Source: an uncultured Ignavibacteriota bacterium (lineage in GTDB: Bacteria > Bacteroidota > Ignavibacteria > Tepidaquicellales > Tepidaquicellaceae). From it: 10,188 nucleotides of DNA. The notes beneath the pieces were generated by a model. It was not told the DNA's origin. It ran no database searches and saw only the letters and a program-made list of their open reading frames with translations. Position 1 is the first letter of the stretch, and each line of letters starts with the position of its first letter. A program made the translations under genes and the position numbers. Location: assembly GCA_937915485.1 (NCBI GenBank), contig CALGII010000094.1, positions 1 to 10,188 of the forward strand, in the 5' to 3' direction. Below are positions 1-6,231 of the stretch, in pieces.

Positions 1-890
1 TACCAGAACAGAAGTGTTACAGCAGAAAGCGGAATTCCGATTCCGACCATCAGATTAGCGAGACGCGGATTCAGGTTGTACGAGACCGCCATCACCGAAC
101 CCATCACCATCGGCGGCATTGCAGATTCAATCAGGCTTACGTCCGCGGAGAGTCCTCTTTCGCCTGCAATTAAGTAATACAGGACAAAGATTACCGCGGG
201 AGCGAGAAGAAGTTTGAATAACAAGCCGACGAACATTTCTTTAAAGTGTACTTCTTTTATTGATATTTTCAACTGGAAACCTACGGACACCAGAGCAAGA
301 ATCACGATAAGCCCGCCGAGTTTTTCGAGTATCGTTCTCGTGAGTTCGGTGTGCTGAAAGCCAGATACTTTAAGCACGACACCGGCGGCGAACGCTATGA
401 AAGGAGGATACACTACAATGTCTTTCGCGATTTTGCCTATACTGAAACCGCTGGAAGAAAATATTGACGAGACAATCACGCCCGCCGTTGCAAGCACAGT
501 GAAACTCCCCGCCTGGTCGATTATAACTCCGACCTTCAGCCCTTCTTCACCGAACATCGCGAGCAGTACGGGAAATCCGACGAATGACGAGTTGCACAAT
601 CCCGCCGTCATAATCAAAGCGCCCGTAGTGGATTTATCCCATCCGAAAATTTTCGCGAGCAATATGAAGAACACCACAGCGAAACCGAAAACAATCCACA
701 TCGAGGCGAGCGGATAAATGATTTTTGAGTCGATGCTTATCTGCGGAACATACAAAAGCGCAAGCGCGGGAAGCGAAATATTTATTATTATGCCGTTGAG
801 GATTTTATAAGAGTCCGCGGGAACGGATTTGAATCTCTGCATTATAATGCCCGCCGTCAGTCCGATGAAAAGCAGTATGATGTTCGCCAT
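1..890 (-). CDS. AEC-family (auxin efflux carrier/malate permease-type) transporter, 3' end cut by window edge
   Basis: I translated this from the minus strand: ATG at 890, open for 296 codons to the window edge with no stop, so the C-terminus is missing. The protein is almost entirely hydrophobic, with roughly eight to ten membrane segments in two halves separated by a more polar stretch near residues 145-190. AEC-family signatures are visible: GLCNSSFVGFP at residues 97-107 (Asn100, Pro107) in the first half, and ESAMPPMVMGSVMA at 255-268 in the second. Family members are usually 300-320 residues, so little is probably lost. AEC proteins are inner-membrane secondary carriers for organic anions such as malate; the substrate here cannot be read from sequence. 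The start has only a weak ribosome-binding site, but the first membrane segment begins directly after it. The gene points away from the structured repeat region next to it. Confidence 0.9.
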   Translation of the reverse strand, partial: MANIILLFIGLTAGIIMQRFKSVPADSYKILNGIIINISLPALALLYVPQISIDSKIIYPLASMWIVFGFAVVFFILLAKIFGWDKSTTGALIMTAGLCNSSFVGFPVLLAMFGEEGLKVGVIIDQAGSFTVLATAGVIVSSIFSSSGFSIGKIAKDIVVYPPFIAFAAGVVLKVSGFQHTELTRTILEKLGGLIVILALVSVGFQLKISIKEVHFKEMFVGLLFKLLLAPAVIFVLYYLIAGERGLSADVSLIESAMPPMVMGSVMAVSYNLNPRLANLMVGIGIPLSAVTLLFW

Positions 891-971
891 AAGATAAAAA
901 TAACTACATATTATTCCAAAATAAATGATTTACTATGTACAGCTCGGGAAACCGATGTCTCTCCCCGTTAT

Positions 972-1058
972 CGAGAGTCTCCCTGCTATTTAGGGGACTC
1001 TCGGTTTTGCTTATGACTTATAGTCCGAGAGTCCCCCACAAAACGGGGAGACTCTCGG
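972..1058. repeat. Paired inverted repeats with two mutually exclusive folds
   Basis: Two hairpins lie side by side. The first pairs 972-979 with 996-1003, and the second pairs 1025-1033 (plus the following C run) with 1050-1058. The arms are also complementary across the two units: 972-983 is an exact 12-base complement of 1046-1057, and 993-1004 an exact 12-base complement of 1025-1036. The region can therefore fold either as two small hairpins or as one long nested stem with an internal loop (984-992 against 1037-1045). No T run follows, so it is not a classical terminator. It resembles two inverted copies of one palindromic intergenic repeat; whether it acts as RNA or DNA is unknown. Confidence 0.75.
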
Positions 1059-1080
1059 ATACGTAGAGAGATACTACACT

Positions 1081-1202
1081 AACCCCACTCTTTAGAGTGG
1101 GGTTGCGGATGTTACTATTTATGGGCTTTAGCCCTCAACATTAATATTCTACGGCTAAAGCCTTTTTTGTTATTTCATTTACCCCACTCTGAAGAGTGGG
1201 GT
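1081..1202. repeat. REP-like cluster of three hairpins (A-B-A')
   Basis: Unit A (1081-1104) is a perfect palindrome with 11-base arms, AACCCCACTCT and its complement, around a 2-base loop. Unit B pairs GGCTTTAGCC at 1124-1133 with GGCTAAAGCC at 1153-1162 across 19 bases. Unit A' (1181-1202) repeats the A palindrome with 10-base arms and a different 2-base loop. B is followed by a TTTTTT run at 1163-1168, so on the plus strand it could also slow transcription. Short GC-tipped palindromes in intergenic clusters are typical of REP/BIME-type elements moved by RAYT (Y1) transposases; that origin is inferred from form only, and no transposase is present here. Confidence 0.7.
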
Positions 1203-1269
1203 TAATATTATTACTAAGACCGCTGAAAAGGGTTTTCGTTGACAGTTTTTAGTGCTTACCTATTTATTA

Positions 1270-1277
1270 TAATTTTG
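1270..1277 (+). promoter_or_regulatory. Possible Bacteroidota-type -7 promoter element for the redoxin operon
   Basis: TAATTTTG matches the TAnnTTTG -7 consensus known from Bacteroidota primary sigma factors. It lies about 45 bases before the chosen redoxin start, leaving a leader of roughly 35-40 bases. The upstream -33 position has only a T-rich stretch (1246-1250), not a clean TTTG, so the match is partial. Confidence 0.35.
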
Positions 1278-1310
1278 AATTTTATAATCACTTCCTGCGT
1301 TTTAAGGAAA

Positions 1311-1316
1311 AAGGAG
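1311..1316 (+). promoter_or_regulatory. Ribosome-binding site fixing the redoxin start
   Basis: AAGGAG stands six bases before the ATG at 1323, the best Shine-Dalgarno match in the region. Together with the signal peptide that starts right there, it decides the start over the longer frame beginning at TTG 1239. Confidence 0.7.
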
Positions 1317-1322
1317 AAAAAT

Positions 1323-1895
1323 ATGAAATACATAAAAATATTATCTGTTTTGCTTTTACTCGCCTCGGCAAACCTTTACGCGAAAGACCCGGGAGATAAG
1401 GTCAGTAATTTCACGATTAATAATTACGACGGCAAGGAATATAATCTCGATGACGCTCTCAAGGACGGATATGTAGTGATTATGTTCTGGTCAACCGAAT
1501 GCCCTTACGTGCAGCCGTTCAACGACAGAATAAACAATTACGTGAATGAATTCACTTCGAAGGGAATTACGTTCTGGGCTGTTAATTCGAATTCAACGGA
1601 AAGTGAAGACCGCGTTAAAGAGCACGCCACCGAGCATAAATATATCTTCCCGATGCTGAAAGACAACGGTAGTATTGTAGCGGATATTTTCGAGGCGAAC
1701 AGGACGCCCGAGGTTTTTGTGCTCGGCAAAGACAGGACCGTTCTCTATCACGGCAGAATAGACGACAACAGTTACGCCGAAAAAGTTACATCAAACGATT
1801 TGAAAAACGCTCTGAAAGAAATTCTGGACGGAAAGGAAGTGTCCGTCAAATCGACAAAATCTTTCGGATGCACGATTAAAAGAGATTCAAAATGA
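1323..1895 (+). CDS. Exported redoxin/thioredoxin-fold protein, PRX_like1 type
   Basis: The 190-residue product starts with a cleavable signal peptide (residues 1-20, ending SANLYA) and is probably periplasmic. A thioredoxin fold follows: the active-site region FWSTECPYVQ has a single cysteine at Cys60 where thioredoxins have CxxC, TPEVFVL at 128-134 carries the cis-proline Pro129, and the C-terminal FGCTIKR at 181-187 adds Cys183. The CPYV motif, the TPEVF...GRIDD block and the terminal GCxIK are the hallmark combination of the PRX_like1 subgroup of redoxins. Cys60 is the likely peroxidatic or reactive thiol and Cys183 a possible resolving partner; this pairing is inferred. The stop overlaps the start of the TlpA-like gene by 4 bp (ATGA), implying translational coupling and a shared role in envelope thiol chemistry. 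Confidence 0.88.
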   Translation: MKYIKILSVLLLLASANLYAKDPGDKVSNFTINNYDGKEYNLDDALKDGYVVIMFWSTECPYVQPFNDRINNYVNEFTSKGITFWAVNSNSTESEDRVKEHATEHKYIFPMLKDNGSIVADIFEANRTPEVFVLGKDRTVLYHGRIDDNSYAEKVTSNDLKNALKEILDGKEVSVKSTKSFGCTIKRDSK

Positions 1896-2374
1896 AATAT
1901 ATTCTGATAGCAATATTGATGACACTGTCCCTGAATTTATTCGGGCAGGAAATAAAACCGGTCAAGACAATCGATGACCTTGAAACGATAACAAAATCAA
2001 CGGAAGGCAAGGTTACGCTTTACAATTTCTGGGCGACCTGGTGCGGGCCTTGCGTACAGGAATTTCCTCATCTTGTAAAACTCTACAACAACTACAAGGA
2101 CAAGGGATTCAACCTGGTCTTTGTTTCGGTTGACATGCCCGAACAGGTTCAGACGAAGGTGGTTCCGTTCCTGAAAAAGCAAAACGTCGACTTCACGACG
2201 TATTACAACGATTTCAAGTCGATTGACGACTTTATAAATTATTATGACAAGAACTGGGAGGGAGCGATTCCCACAACTTATATTTACAACAAGGACGGTA
2301 AACTCGTAAATAAATTTTTAGGCAGCCAGACATATGAATTTTTCGAGGAGGAAATCAAAAAATATATGGACTGA
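1892..2374 (+). CDS. TlpA/ResA-family thiol-disulfide oxidoreductase
   Basis: This 160-residue exported protein has a signal peptide (about residues 1-19, ending LFGQ without a lipobox cysteine) and one thioredoxin domain. The active site is FWATWCGPC with Cys51 and Cys54, and the cis-proline loop is GAIPTTYIY with Pro127. WCGPC plus export is characteristic of TlpA/ResA/CcmG proteins, which reduce or exchange disulfides in exported proteins, including apocytochrome c before haem attachment. The specific partner is not shown by sequence. The start overlaps the redoxin stop by 4 bp, and the ribosome-binding site is weak, which fits coupled translation. The length is short for the family because there is no extra N-terminal domain. 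Confidence 0.9.
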   Translation: MKYILIAILMTLSLNLFGQEIKPVKTIDDLETITKSTEGKVTLYNFWATWCGPCVQEFPHLVKLYNNYKDKGFNLVFVSVDMPEQVQTKVVPFLKKQNVDFTTYYNDFKSIDDFINYYDKNWEGAIPTTYIYNKDGKLVNKFLGSQTYEFFEEEIKKYMD

Positions 2375-2411
2375 CAAGTTTGTTATAAACTAAAACAAGG
2401 GGACAATTTAA

Positions 2412-3233
2412 ATGAAAAAACGAATTACAATCGCCTTCGTGCTTATGGCATTCGGCATATTGATTTACCAGAACATCACGGCGCACTCTACCGGAATGAC
2501 GGGAAGAACATTAAAGCCCGGAAGCGATCCCGGATGTATTTGTCACGGCTCATCACCCACGTCATCGGTTAACGTAAACATAATCGGTCCTTCCTCGATG
2601 GGGATGGGCGATACAGCGACGTTCATGATTAAGATTAAGGGCGGTCCGTTGGCAGCGGCTGGATGCGACATCGCGTCAAGCAGCGGCAACCTGATAACGA
2701 GTCCGTCTGAATCATTCCTTCAAAGATTAGCGGTGGGAAGCGATTTCGAACTTACACATACGTCACCGAAGGCGCCTTCGTCCGATACAGTAACTTTCAC
2801 TTTCAGGTACATAGCGCCGAATACGGTCGGTACGGCGACAATATACGCAAACGGAAATTCTGTCAACCTCAGCGGTACTTCATCGGGTGACAACTGGAAT
2901 TACGCGTCAAGCAAATCAATCAGCGTTACATCAACCTCCGTAAGAGAAATAAACGGTACCGCGTCTTCTTTTAATCTCAAACAGAACTTCCCGAATCCGT
3001 TTAATCCCGTGACAAAAATCCAATACGGGTTAAGTAAGCCGGGCAACGTTACGTTAAAAGTATATGACGTTGCGGGAAAAGAAGTGGCGACACTCGTAAA
3101 TCAATACCAGAACGCCGGAACGTATGAAACGGATTTCAACGCGTCCGACCTCGGACTCACGAGCGGTTTATATTTCTATTCGCTTATTTCAGGCGATAAG
3201 AAAGAAGTCAGAAAAATGATTCTTACAAAATAA
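2412..3233 (+). CDS. Secreted choice-of-anchor V-like protein with T9SS type A sorting domain
   Basis: The 273-residue product has a signal peptide (about residues 1-24, ending ITA), a beta-rich middle domain (about 25-175) and a T9SS type A C-terminal sorting domain (about 187-273) beginning FNLKQNFPNPFNP. The middle resembles the choice-of-anchor V/reelin-like family: a GRT...PG..PGCICHG stretch near residues 31-46, then VNVNIIGP, and a late GDNWNY block at 159-164. The cysteine motif is CxCH (Cys42, Cys44, His45), one residue short of a haem CxxCH site; a third cysteine is Cys85. The protein is expected to cross the outer membrane by type IX secretion and be surface-bound or released. A good ribosome-binding site (AAGGGGA, 2397-2403) precedes ATG 2412. 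It is third in the operon, 37 bp after the TlpA-like gene. Family placement is by motif memory only; function is unknown. Confidence 0.78.
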   Translation: MKKRITIAFVLMAFGILIYQNITAHSTGMTGRTLKPGSDPGCICHGSSPTSSVNVNIIGPSSMGMGDTATFMIKIKGGPLAAAGCDIASSSGNLITSPSESFLQRLAVGSDFELTHTSPKAPSSDTVTFTFRYIAPNTVGTATIYANGNSVNLSGTSSGDNWNYASSKSISVTSTSVREINGTASSFNLKQNFPNPFNPVTKIQYGLSKPGNVTLKVYDVAGKEVATLVNQYQNAGTYETDFNASDLGLTSGLYFYSLISGDKKEVRKMILTK

Positions 3234-3244
3234 TATGCTCAATT

Positions 3245-3276
3245 AAGAAGGGTGCCTGCGGCACCCTTCTTTTTTT
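3245..3276 (+). terminator. Strong intrinsic terminator after the redoxin operon
   Basis: Twelve-base arms (3245-3256 and 3260-3271) close on a TGC loop, and the T run (to 3276) begins inside the right arm. It ends the plus-strand operon. The minus-strand operon converges on it, but on that strand the T run is lacking, so it should work mainly in one direction. Confidence 0.9.
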
Positions 3277-3278
3277 AT

Positions 3279-3713
3279 TCAGATTCTGTAATAATCACCG
3301 CGCCAGTTCTTCACGGCTTTCTTTATGTCTTCTTCCGACATTCCTGTATCGGCAGCCTTCATAGCGAGTTCGGAAAATTCCTCGTCTGAGGCGAATCGCA
3401 GCCCGATAATCTGCCTTATTGTCAGTCTTGAATCAAGAGGTTTTCCTGTCAAAAGATAATGGCGGAAATTCTCCTCCGCGCGTATGGCTCTGTCCTGCGC
3501 CTTCAAAGAAAAAGTCCTCAAAAAGTATAACAGCATCAGGAGCACGAAAGATACGAGGAGCAAAAACAATCCCGGCTTCATCGACGTGCCGGCATTAAAT
3601 GCCGCTATGGTATAATAAACCGAGGATATCAACAACAGTATGATTAGCGGGAAAGTAACCGAATGATACATGAGAACAAACCTTCTGTGGTTCTTGTAAT
3701 TCTGTGTTTTCAT
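3279..3713 (-). CDS. DUF6526-like small membrane protein
   Basis: This 144-residue protein has two membrane segments, about residues 13-40 and 47-67, followed by a soluble helical C-terminal half. The opening MKTQNYKNHRR...YHSVTFP, the basic DRAIRAEENFR stretch after the membrane part, the LRFASDEEFSEL block (about 106-117) and the closing IKKAVKNWRGDYYR match the pattern I know for DUF6526 proteins, a family without an assigned function. The soluble half probably faces the cytoplasm (positive residues follow the second helix). It is last in the minus-strand operon, 9 bp after the decarboxylase stop, so it is likely co-transcribed with it. Nothing in the sequence says what it does; assignment to the family is from recalled motifs. 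Confidence 0.75.
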   Translation of the reverse strand: MKTQNYKNHRRFVLMYHSVTFPLIILLLISSVYYTIAAFNAGTSMKPGLFLLLVSFVLLMLLYFLRTFSLKAQDRAIRAEENFRHYLLTGKPLDSRLTIRQIIGLRFASDEEFSELAMKAADTGMSEEDIKKAVKNWRGDYYRI

Positions 3714-3722
3714 CGCTTTGAT

Positions 3723-5135
3723 TTATGATTTTGAAAAAGTTTTTACCGCGTCCCAGGCTTCCAGCACGTGCCTTTTCTCAACGTTAGTCTGGGCGACTAC
3801 AAGTCTTAACGTGTATTTTCCGTTGAGTTTAGTATGTGATATGTATATACTTCCTGAATCGTTTATTCTCTGAAGCAGTTTTTCGTTGATTGCATTCAGT
3901 TCATCTTCGCTCTTTCCCGGGGGTTTGTACCTGAAACATACAAGGTTGCAGGTCAGAGGAGCGAGGATTTCGAAATCGCGGTCGGATGATACTTTTTCAA
4001 AGAACATCTTCGCGAGTTCGATGTGACCGCGGACCTTTTCCTGCAGGCCTTTCACGCCGAACGACCTGATTACGAACCATAGTTTCAACGCCCTGAACCG
4101 CCTCCCAAGCGGAATACCCCAGTCGCAATAGTTGTTGACGGCGCTGTCCGAGCGTGTTTTCAGGTATTCCGGAATAATTTCAAAAGTATTCAGAAGGGAA
4201 TTTCTGTCTTTAAGGAAATAAGCCGAACAGTCGAAATTCGTAAACATCCATTTGTGCGGATTGAACACGAAAGTGTCCGCTTCCTCGATTCCCTTCAGAT
4301 ACTTCCTGTATTCGGGAAGAAGGAAAGCCGTGCCCAGATGCGCGGCGTCAACGTGCAGCCAGAATCCGTATTTCTTTTTCAATTCGGAAATATCCCAGAG
4401 GGAATCAATCGCGGTGCTTCCGGTCGTCCCTAACGCCGCGACAACGCATAACGGCTTATATCCCGCGTTCAGGTCGGACTTAATCGTTTTCTCAAGCAGT
4501 ACGGTGTTCATAGAAAAATCATCTTTCACCGGAATCTTAACAAGGTTCTCCCTTCCGATACCCGTTATCTTAACCGCCTTTTCAATCGAGGAGTGCGCTT
4601 CCGTGGAGCAGTAAACGCGGAATTTTTCTTTGCCTGAAAATCCGCTCCTGTTGATTGAGAAATCCGACAAAACTTCCCTCGCATTAATCAGCGAAGCGAG
4701 CGTCGAGGTCGATGCCGTGTCCTGTATTACTCCGGTGAAAGTCCCGGGAAGCCCTATCATATCCCGCAGCCAGTTCATCACCATTTCTTCGAGTTCGGCA
4801 GCCGCAGGCGATGTTTCCCATTTCATTCCCTGAACGCCGAGCGCCGCTGTTATGACTTCAGCCGCAAGCGACGGAACGCTCGAATTCGCAGGGAAGTAAG
4901 CGAAGAACTTGGGACTTTGCCAGTGCGTTATTCCCGGCATAATGATTTCGTTGAAATCACCGAATATCTTACCGAACGGTTCGCCGTCCGCGGGAGGCGC
5001 GGAAGGAAGCTTGCCGAATATTTCACGTATTTTCGACTTCGATTTCACGGGCAGGTTCTCTATCCCGCGGTAATAATCCGTAATCCATTTCCTGAGTTCA
5101 GGAAATATTTCGTTTATGCTGTCTTCGATATCCAT
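3723..5135 (-). CDS. Group II PLP-dependent decarboxylase, aromatic-L-amino-acid decarboxylase-like
   Basis: This 470-residue cytoplasmic enzyme is full length for the family (about 470-490). The PLP-binding lysine is Lys295 in FNPHKWMFTNFDCSA, the pyridine-nitrogen aspartate is Asp263 in HVDAAH, and the ring-stacking histidine is His181 in EAHSS. The catalytic-loop tyrosine is Tyr336 in NNYCDW; the family keeps Tyr in true decarboxylases, while Phe there marks aldehyde synthases, so decarboxylation is predicted. Long stretches recall animal AADC: THWQSPKFFAYFPA, ELEEMVMNWL, GIPLGRRFRALKLWFV and FGVKGLQ. The family removes CO2 from tryptophan, tyrosine, DOPA or related amino acids to give amines; the substrate is not decidable here. 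The start lies 2 bp after the CHAD gene stop, indicating tight coupling. A glutamate or other amino-acid substrate is less likely given the AADC-like blocks. Confidence 0.92.
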   Translation of the reverse strand: MDIEDSINEIFPELRKWITDYYRGIENLPVKSKSKIREIFGKLPSAPPADGEPFGKIFGDFNEIIMPGITHWQSPKFFAYFPANSSVPSLAAEVITAALGVQGMKWETSPAAAELEEMVMNWLRDMIGLPGTFTGVIQDTASTSTLASLINAREVLSDFSINRSGFSGKEKFRVYCSTEAHSSIEKAVKITGIGRENLVKIPVKDDFSMNTVLLEKTIKSDLNAGYKPLCVVAALGTTGSTAIDSLWDISELKKKYGFWLHVDAAHLGTAFLLPEYRKYLKGIEEADTFVFNPHKWMFTNFDCSAYFLKDRNSLLNTFEIIPEYLKTRSDSAVNNYCDWGIPLGRRFRALKLWFVIRSFGVKGLQEKVRGHIELAKMFFEKVSSDRDFEILAPLTCNLVCFRYKPPGKSEDELNAINEKLLQRINDSGSIYISHTKLNGKYTLRLVVAQTNVEKRHVLEAWDAVKTFSKS

Positions 5136-5137
5136 TT

Positions 5138-6055
5138 CTATTTTTGCATTTCGGTTATAAACTTTTCTCTGAATCTTGCGGGCTCGATTTTTTTAATGAC
5201 GTCGATAAGTTTATTGTATTCGCTTTTTCTCATCTCATTCAGGTAGGAAAGAAAACTTTTCAGGCTTCTCGCTGAATCAGGAATGTGAGTTCCCGAAATT
5301 TTTTTACTGAATTTAATAAGTTTTTGAATCATTACATCGACGTCGTGAATTTTTCCCGCCCTTTCAACGAACTCTTTAATAAGCGCGTGTTGACTCCGAA
5401 TACCCATTCCGCAGTATTCGGCTGCAAACTCCATGTTATATCTGAGGGGTTTTGACTTTATCCTGACGCTGTGAAGGAGTTCTCTGGAACTGTTTCCCGC
5501 AATAAGCCGGGAAGTATAATCCGTAATCCTGTCGTACTGTTTCAGGAGTATAAGACGAAACTGCGATTTAAGGTTGAGCGATGCGCGTCCCGTCATCATT
5601 GAATTGCTTTGGAAAAAATACTCGATCATTTTATCCGCGCCGGAAATAAATTCGGGCAGCAGCGGCGACTTCATTATTCTCTGCCTCTTTGACGCGATTT
5701 CTAATTTCAGAGTTTCCATAAACCGCACTGTGAAAGGGCTCTTTATCTTTATAATCTTAATATACTCGTTTGTGAGTTCGGCGCAGACATCGAGTTCCCT
5801 CGCGTCTCCGAATAGTTTGATGAATCCTTTAATATTCGCGAGATAAATCTTGTAGTATTCGTCCGGTGAGAGGCAACCGAATGATTTAAGCAGCGTTTCA
5901 AGTTTTCTCGAAGAGACTCTCGCGTCGTGCAAATCATCTTCCTTACCACCCGTTCTGAACGCATCTATTTTCGAAGCCAGCAACTGAATTTTATCGCGGA
6001 ACATAATTCCGTGTTCGGCGGCATTTTCCGGTATTCTACTGTTTTGCTCGGGCAA
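5138..6055 (-). CDS. CHAD-domain protein (polyphosphate-binding helical domain)
   Basis: The protein is 305 residues of alpha-helix with the two half-repeats of a CHAD domain. The first half has LHDARVSSRKLE (His43, Arg46, Arg50) and LFGDARELDV (81-90); the second has LLHSVRIKSKPLRY (His195, Arg198, Arg205) and KIHDVDVM (His237, Asp238, Asp240). The conserved histidines and basic residues line a positive groove that in studied members binds polyphosphate. There is no signal peptide and no fused CYTH domain. The first possible start is TTG at 6055, without a clear ribosome-binding site; an ATG at 6004 (residue 18) is the alternative. I kept TTG because the shorter form would cut into the first helix of the domain. 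It leads the operon with the decarboxylase (2 bp gap). Polyphosphate kinase genes are not nearby. Confidence 0.88.
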   Translation of the reverse strand: MPEQNSRIPENAAEHGIMFRDKIQLLASKIDAFRTGGKEDDLHDARVSSRKLETLLKSFGCLSPDEYYKIYLANIKGFIKLFGDARELDVCAELTNEYIKIIKIKSPFTVRFMETLKLEIASKRQRIMKSPLLPEFISGADKMIEYFFQSNSMMTGRASLNLKSQFRLILLKQYDRITDYTSRLIAGNSSRELLHSVRIKSKPLRYNMEFAAEYCGMGIRSQHALIKEFVERAGKIHDVDVMIQKLIKFSKKISGTHIPDSARSLKSFLSYLNEMRKSEYNKLIDVIKKIEPARFREKFITEMQK

Positions 6056-6163
6056 ATTTTCGATTTTATATAAATTTAAATTAATTTATCAATTAATACT
6101 ACATTAAATGCCCGTTACATAAAAGAAACGACATATTAATTTATTACCTCCGGATTAAAAAGG

Positions 6164-6196
6164 AAAACCCGGGAGAAGGAGGAGTCCCCGGGTTTT
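6164..6196 (-). terminator. Intrinsic terminator of the multihaem cytochrome gene
   Basis: A 10-base perfect stem (AAAACCCGGG at 6164-6173 with its complement at 6187-6196) encloses a 13-base loop. Read on the minus strand it follows the cytochrome stop by about 35 bases, and the tail is TTTTCCTTTTT, suitable for termination. On the plus strand the stem also ends in five T, so weak bidirectional action is possible. Confidence 0.8.
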
Positions 6197-6231
6197 TAAA
6201 GGAGAAAGCTATGAAAAACTACTCTTAGATA

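Larger units (their letters stand above)
891..1322. other. Structured intergenic region between divergent genes
   Basis: This 432-base stretch separates the minus-strand permease from the plus-strand redoxin operon. I see no credible gene in it. It holds two related inverted repeats (972-1058), a cluster of three hairpins (1081-1202), and a likely promoter and ribosome-binding site for the redoxin gene near its right end. The reading frame of the redoxin stays open upstream to a TTG at 1239, but that extension overlaps the promoter-like sequence and places a second hydrophobic stretch before the signal peptide, so I treat it as untranslated. Confidence 0.7.

Noticed and set aside
397..717. 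Plus-strand frame of 106 codons
   Set aside because: It lies antisense within the AEC permease, whose minus-strand translation has clear family motifs and membrane segments.
1239..1273. Sigma-70 style TTGACA (1239-1244) with TATAAT (1268-1273)
   Set aside because: Both hexamers are exact, but the 23-base spacing is too long for a normal promoter; the TAnnTTTG reading fits the lineage better.
1239..1322. N-terminal extension of the redoxin from TTG 1239
   Set aside because: It overlaps a promoter-like element, and the signal peptide with a good ribosome-binding site begins at 1323.
4252..5246. Three plus-strand frames of 67-120 codons across the decarboxylase
   Set aside because: They are shadows of a conserved enzyme on the opposite strand and show no protein features of their own.
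5574..5964. Overlapping frames on both strands inside the CHAD gene
   Set aside because: The CHAD frame explains the region; the others have no start context or recognisable domains.
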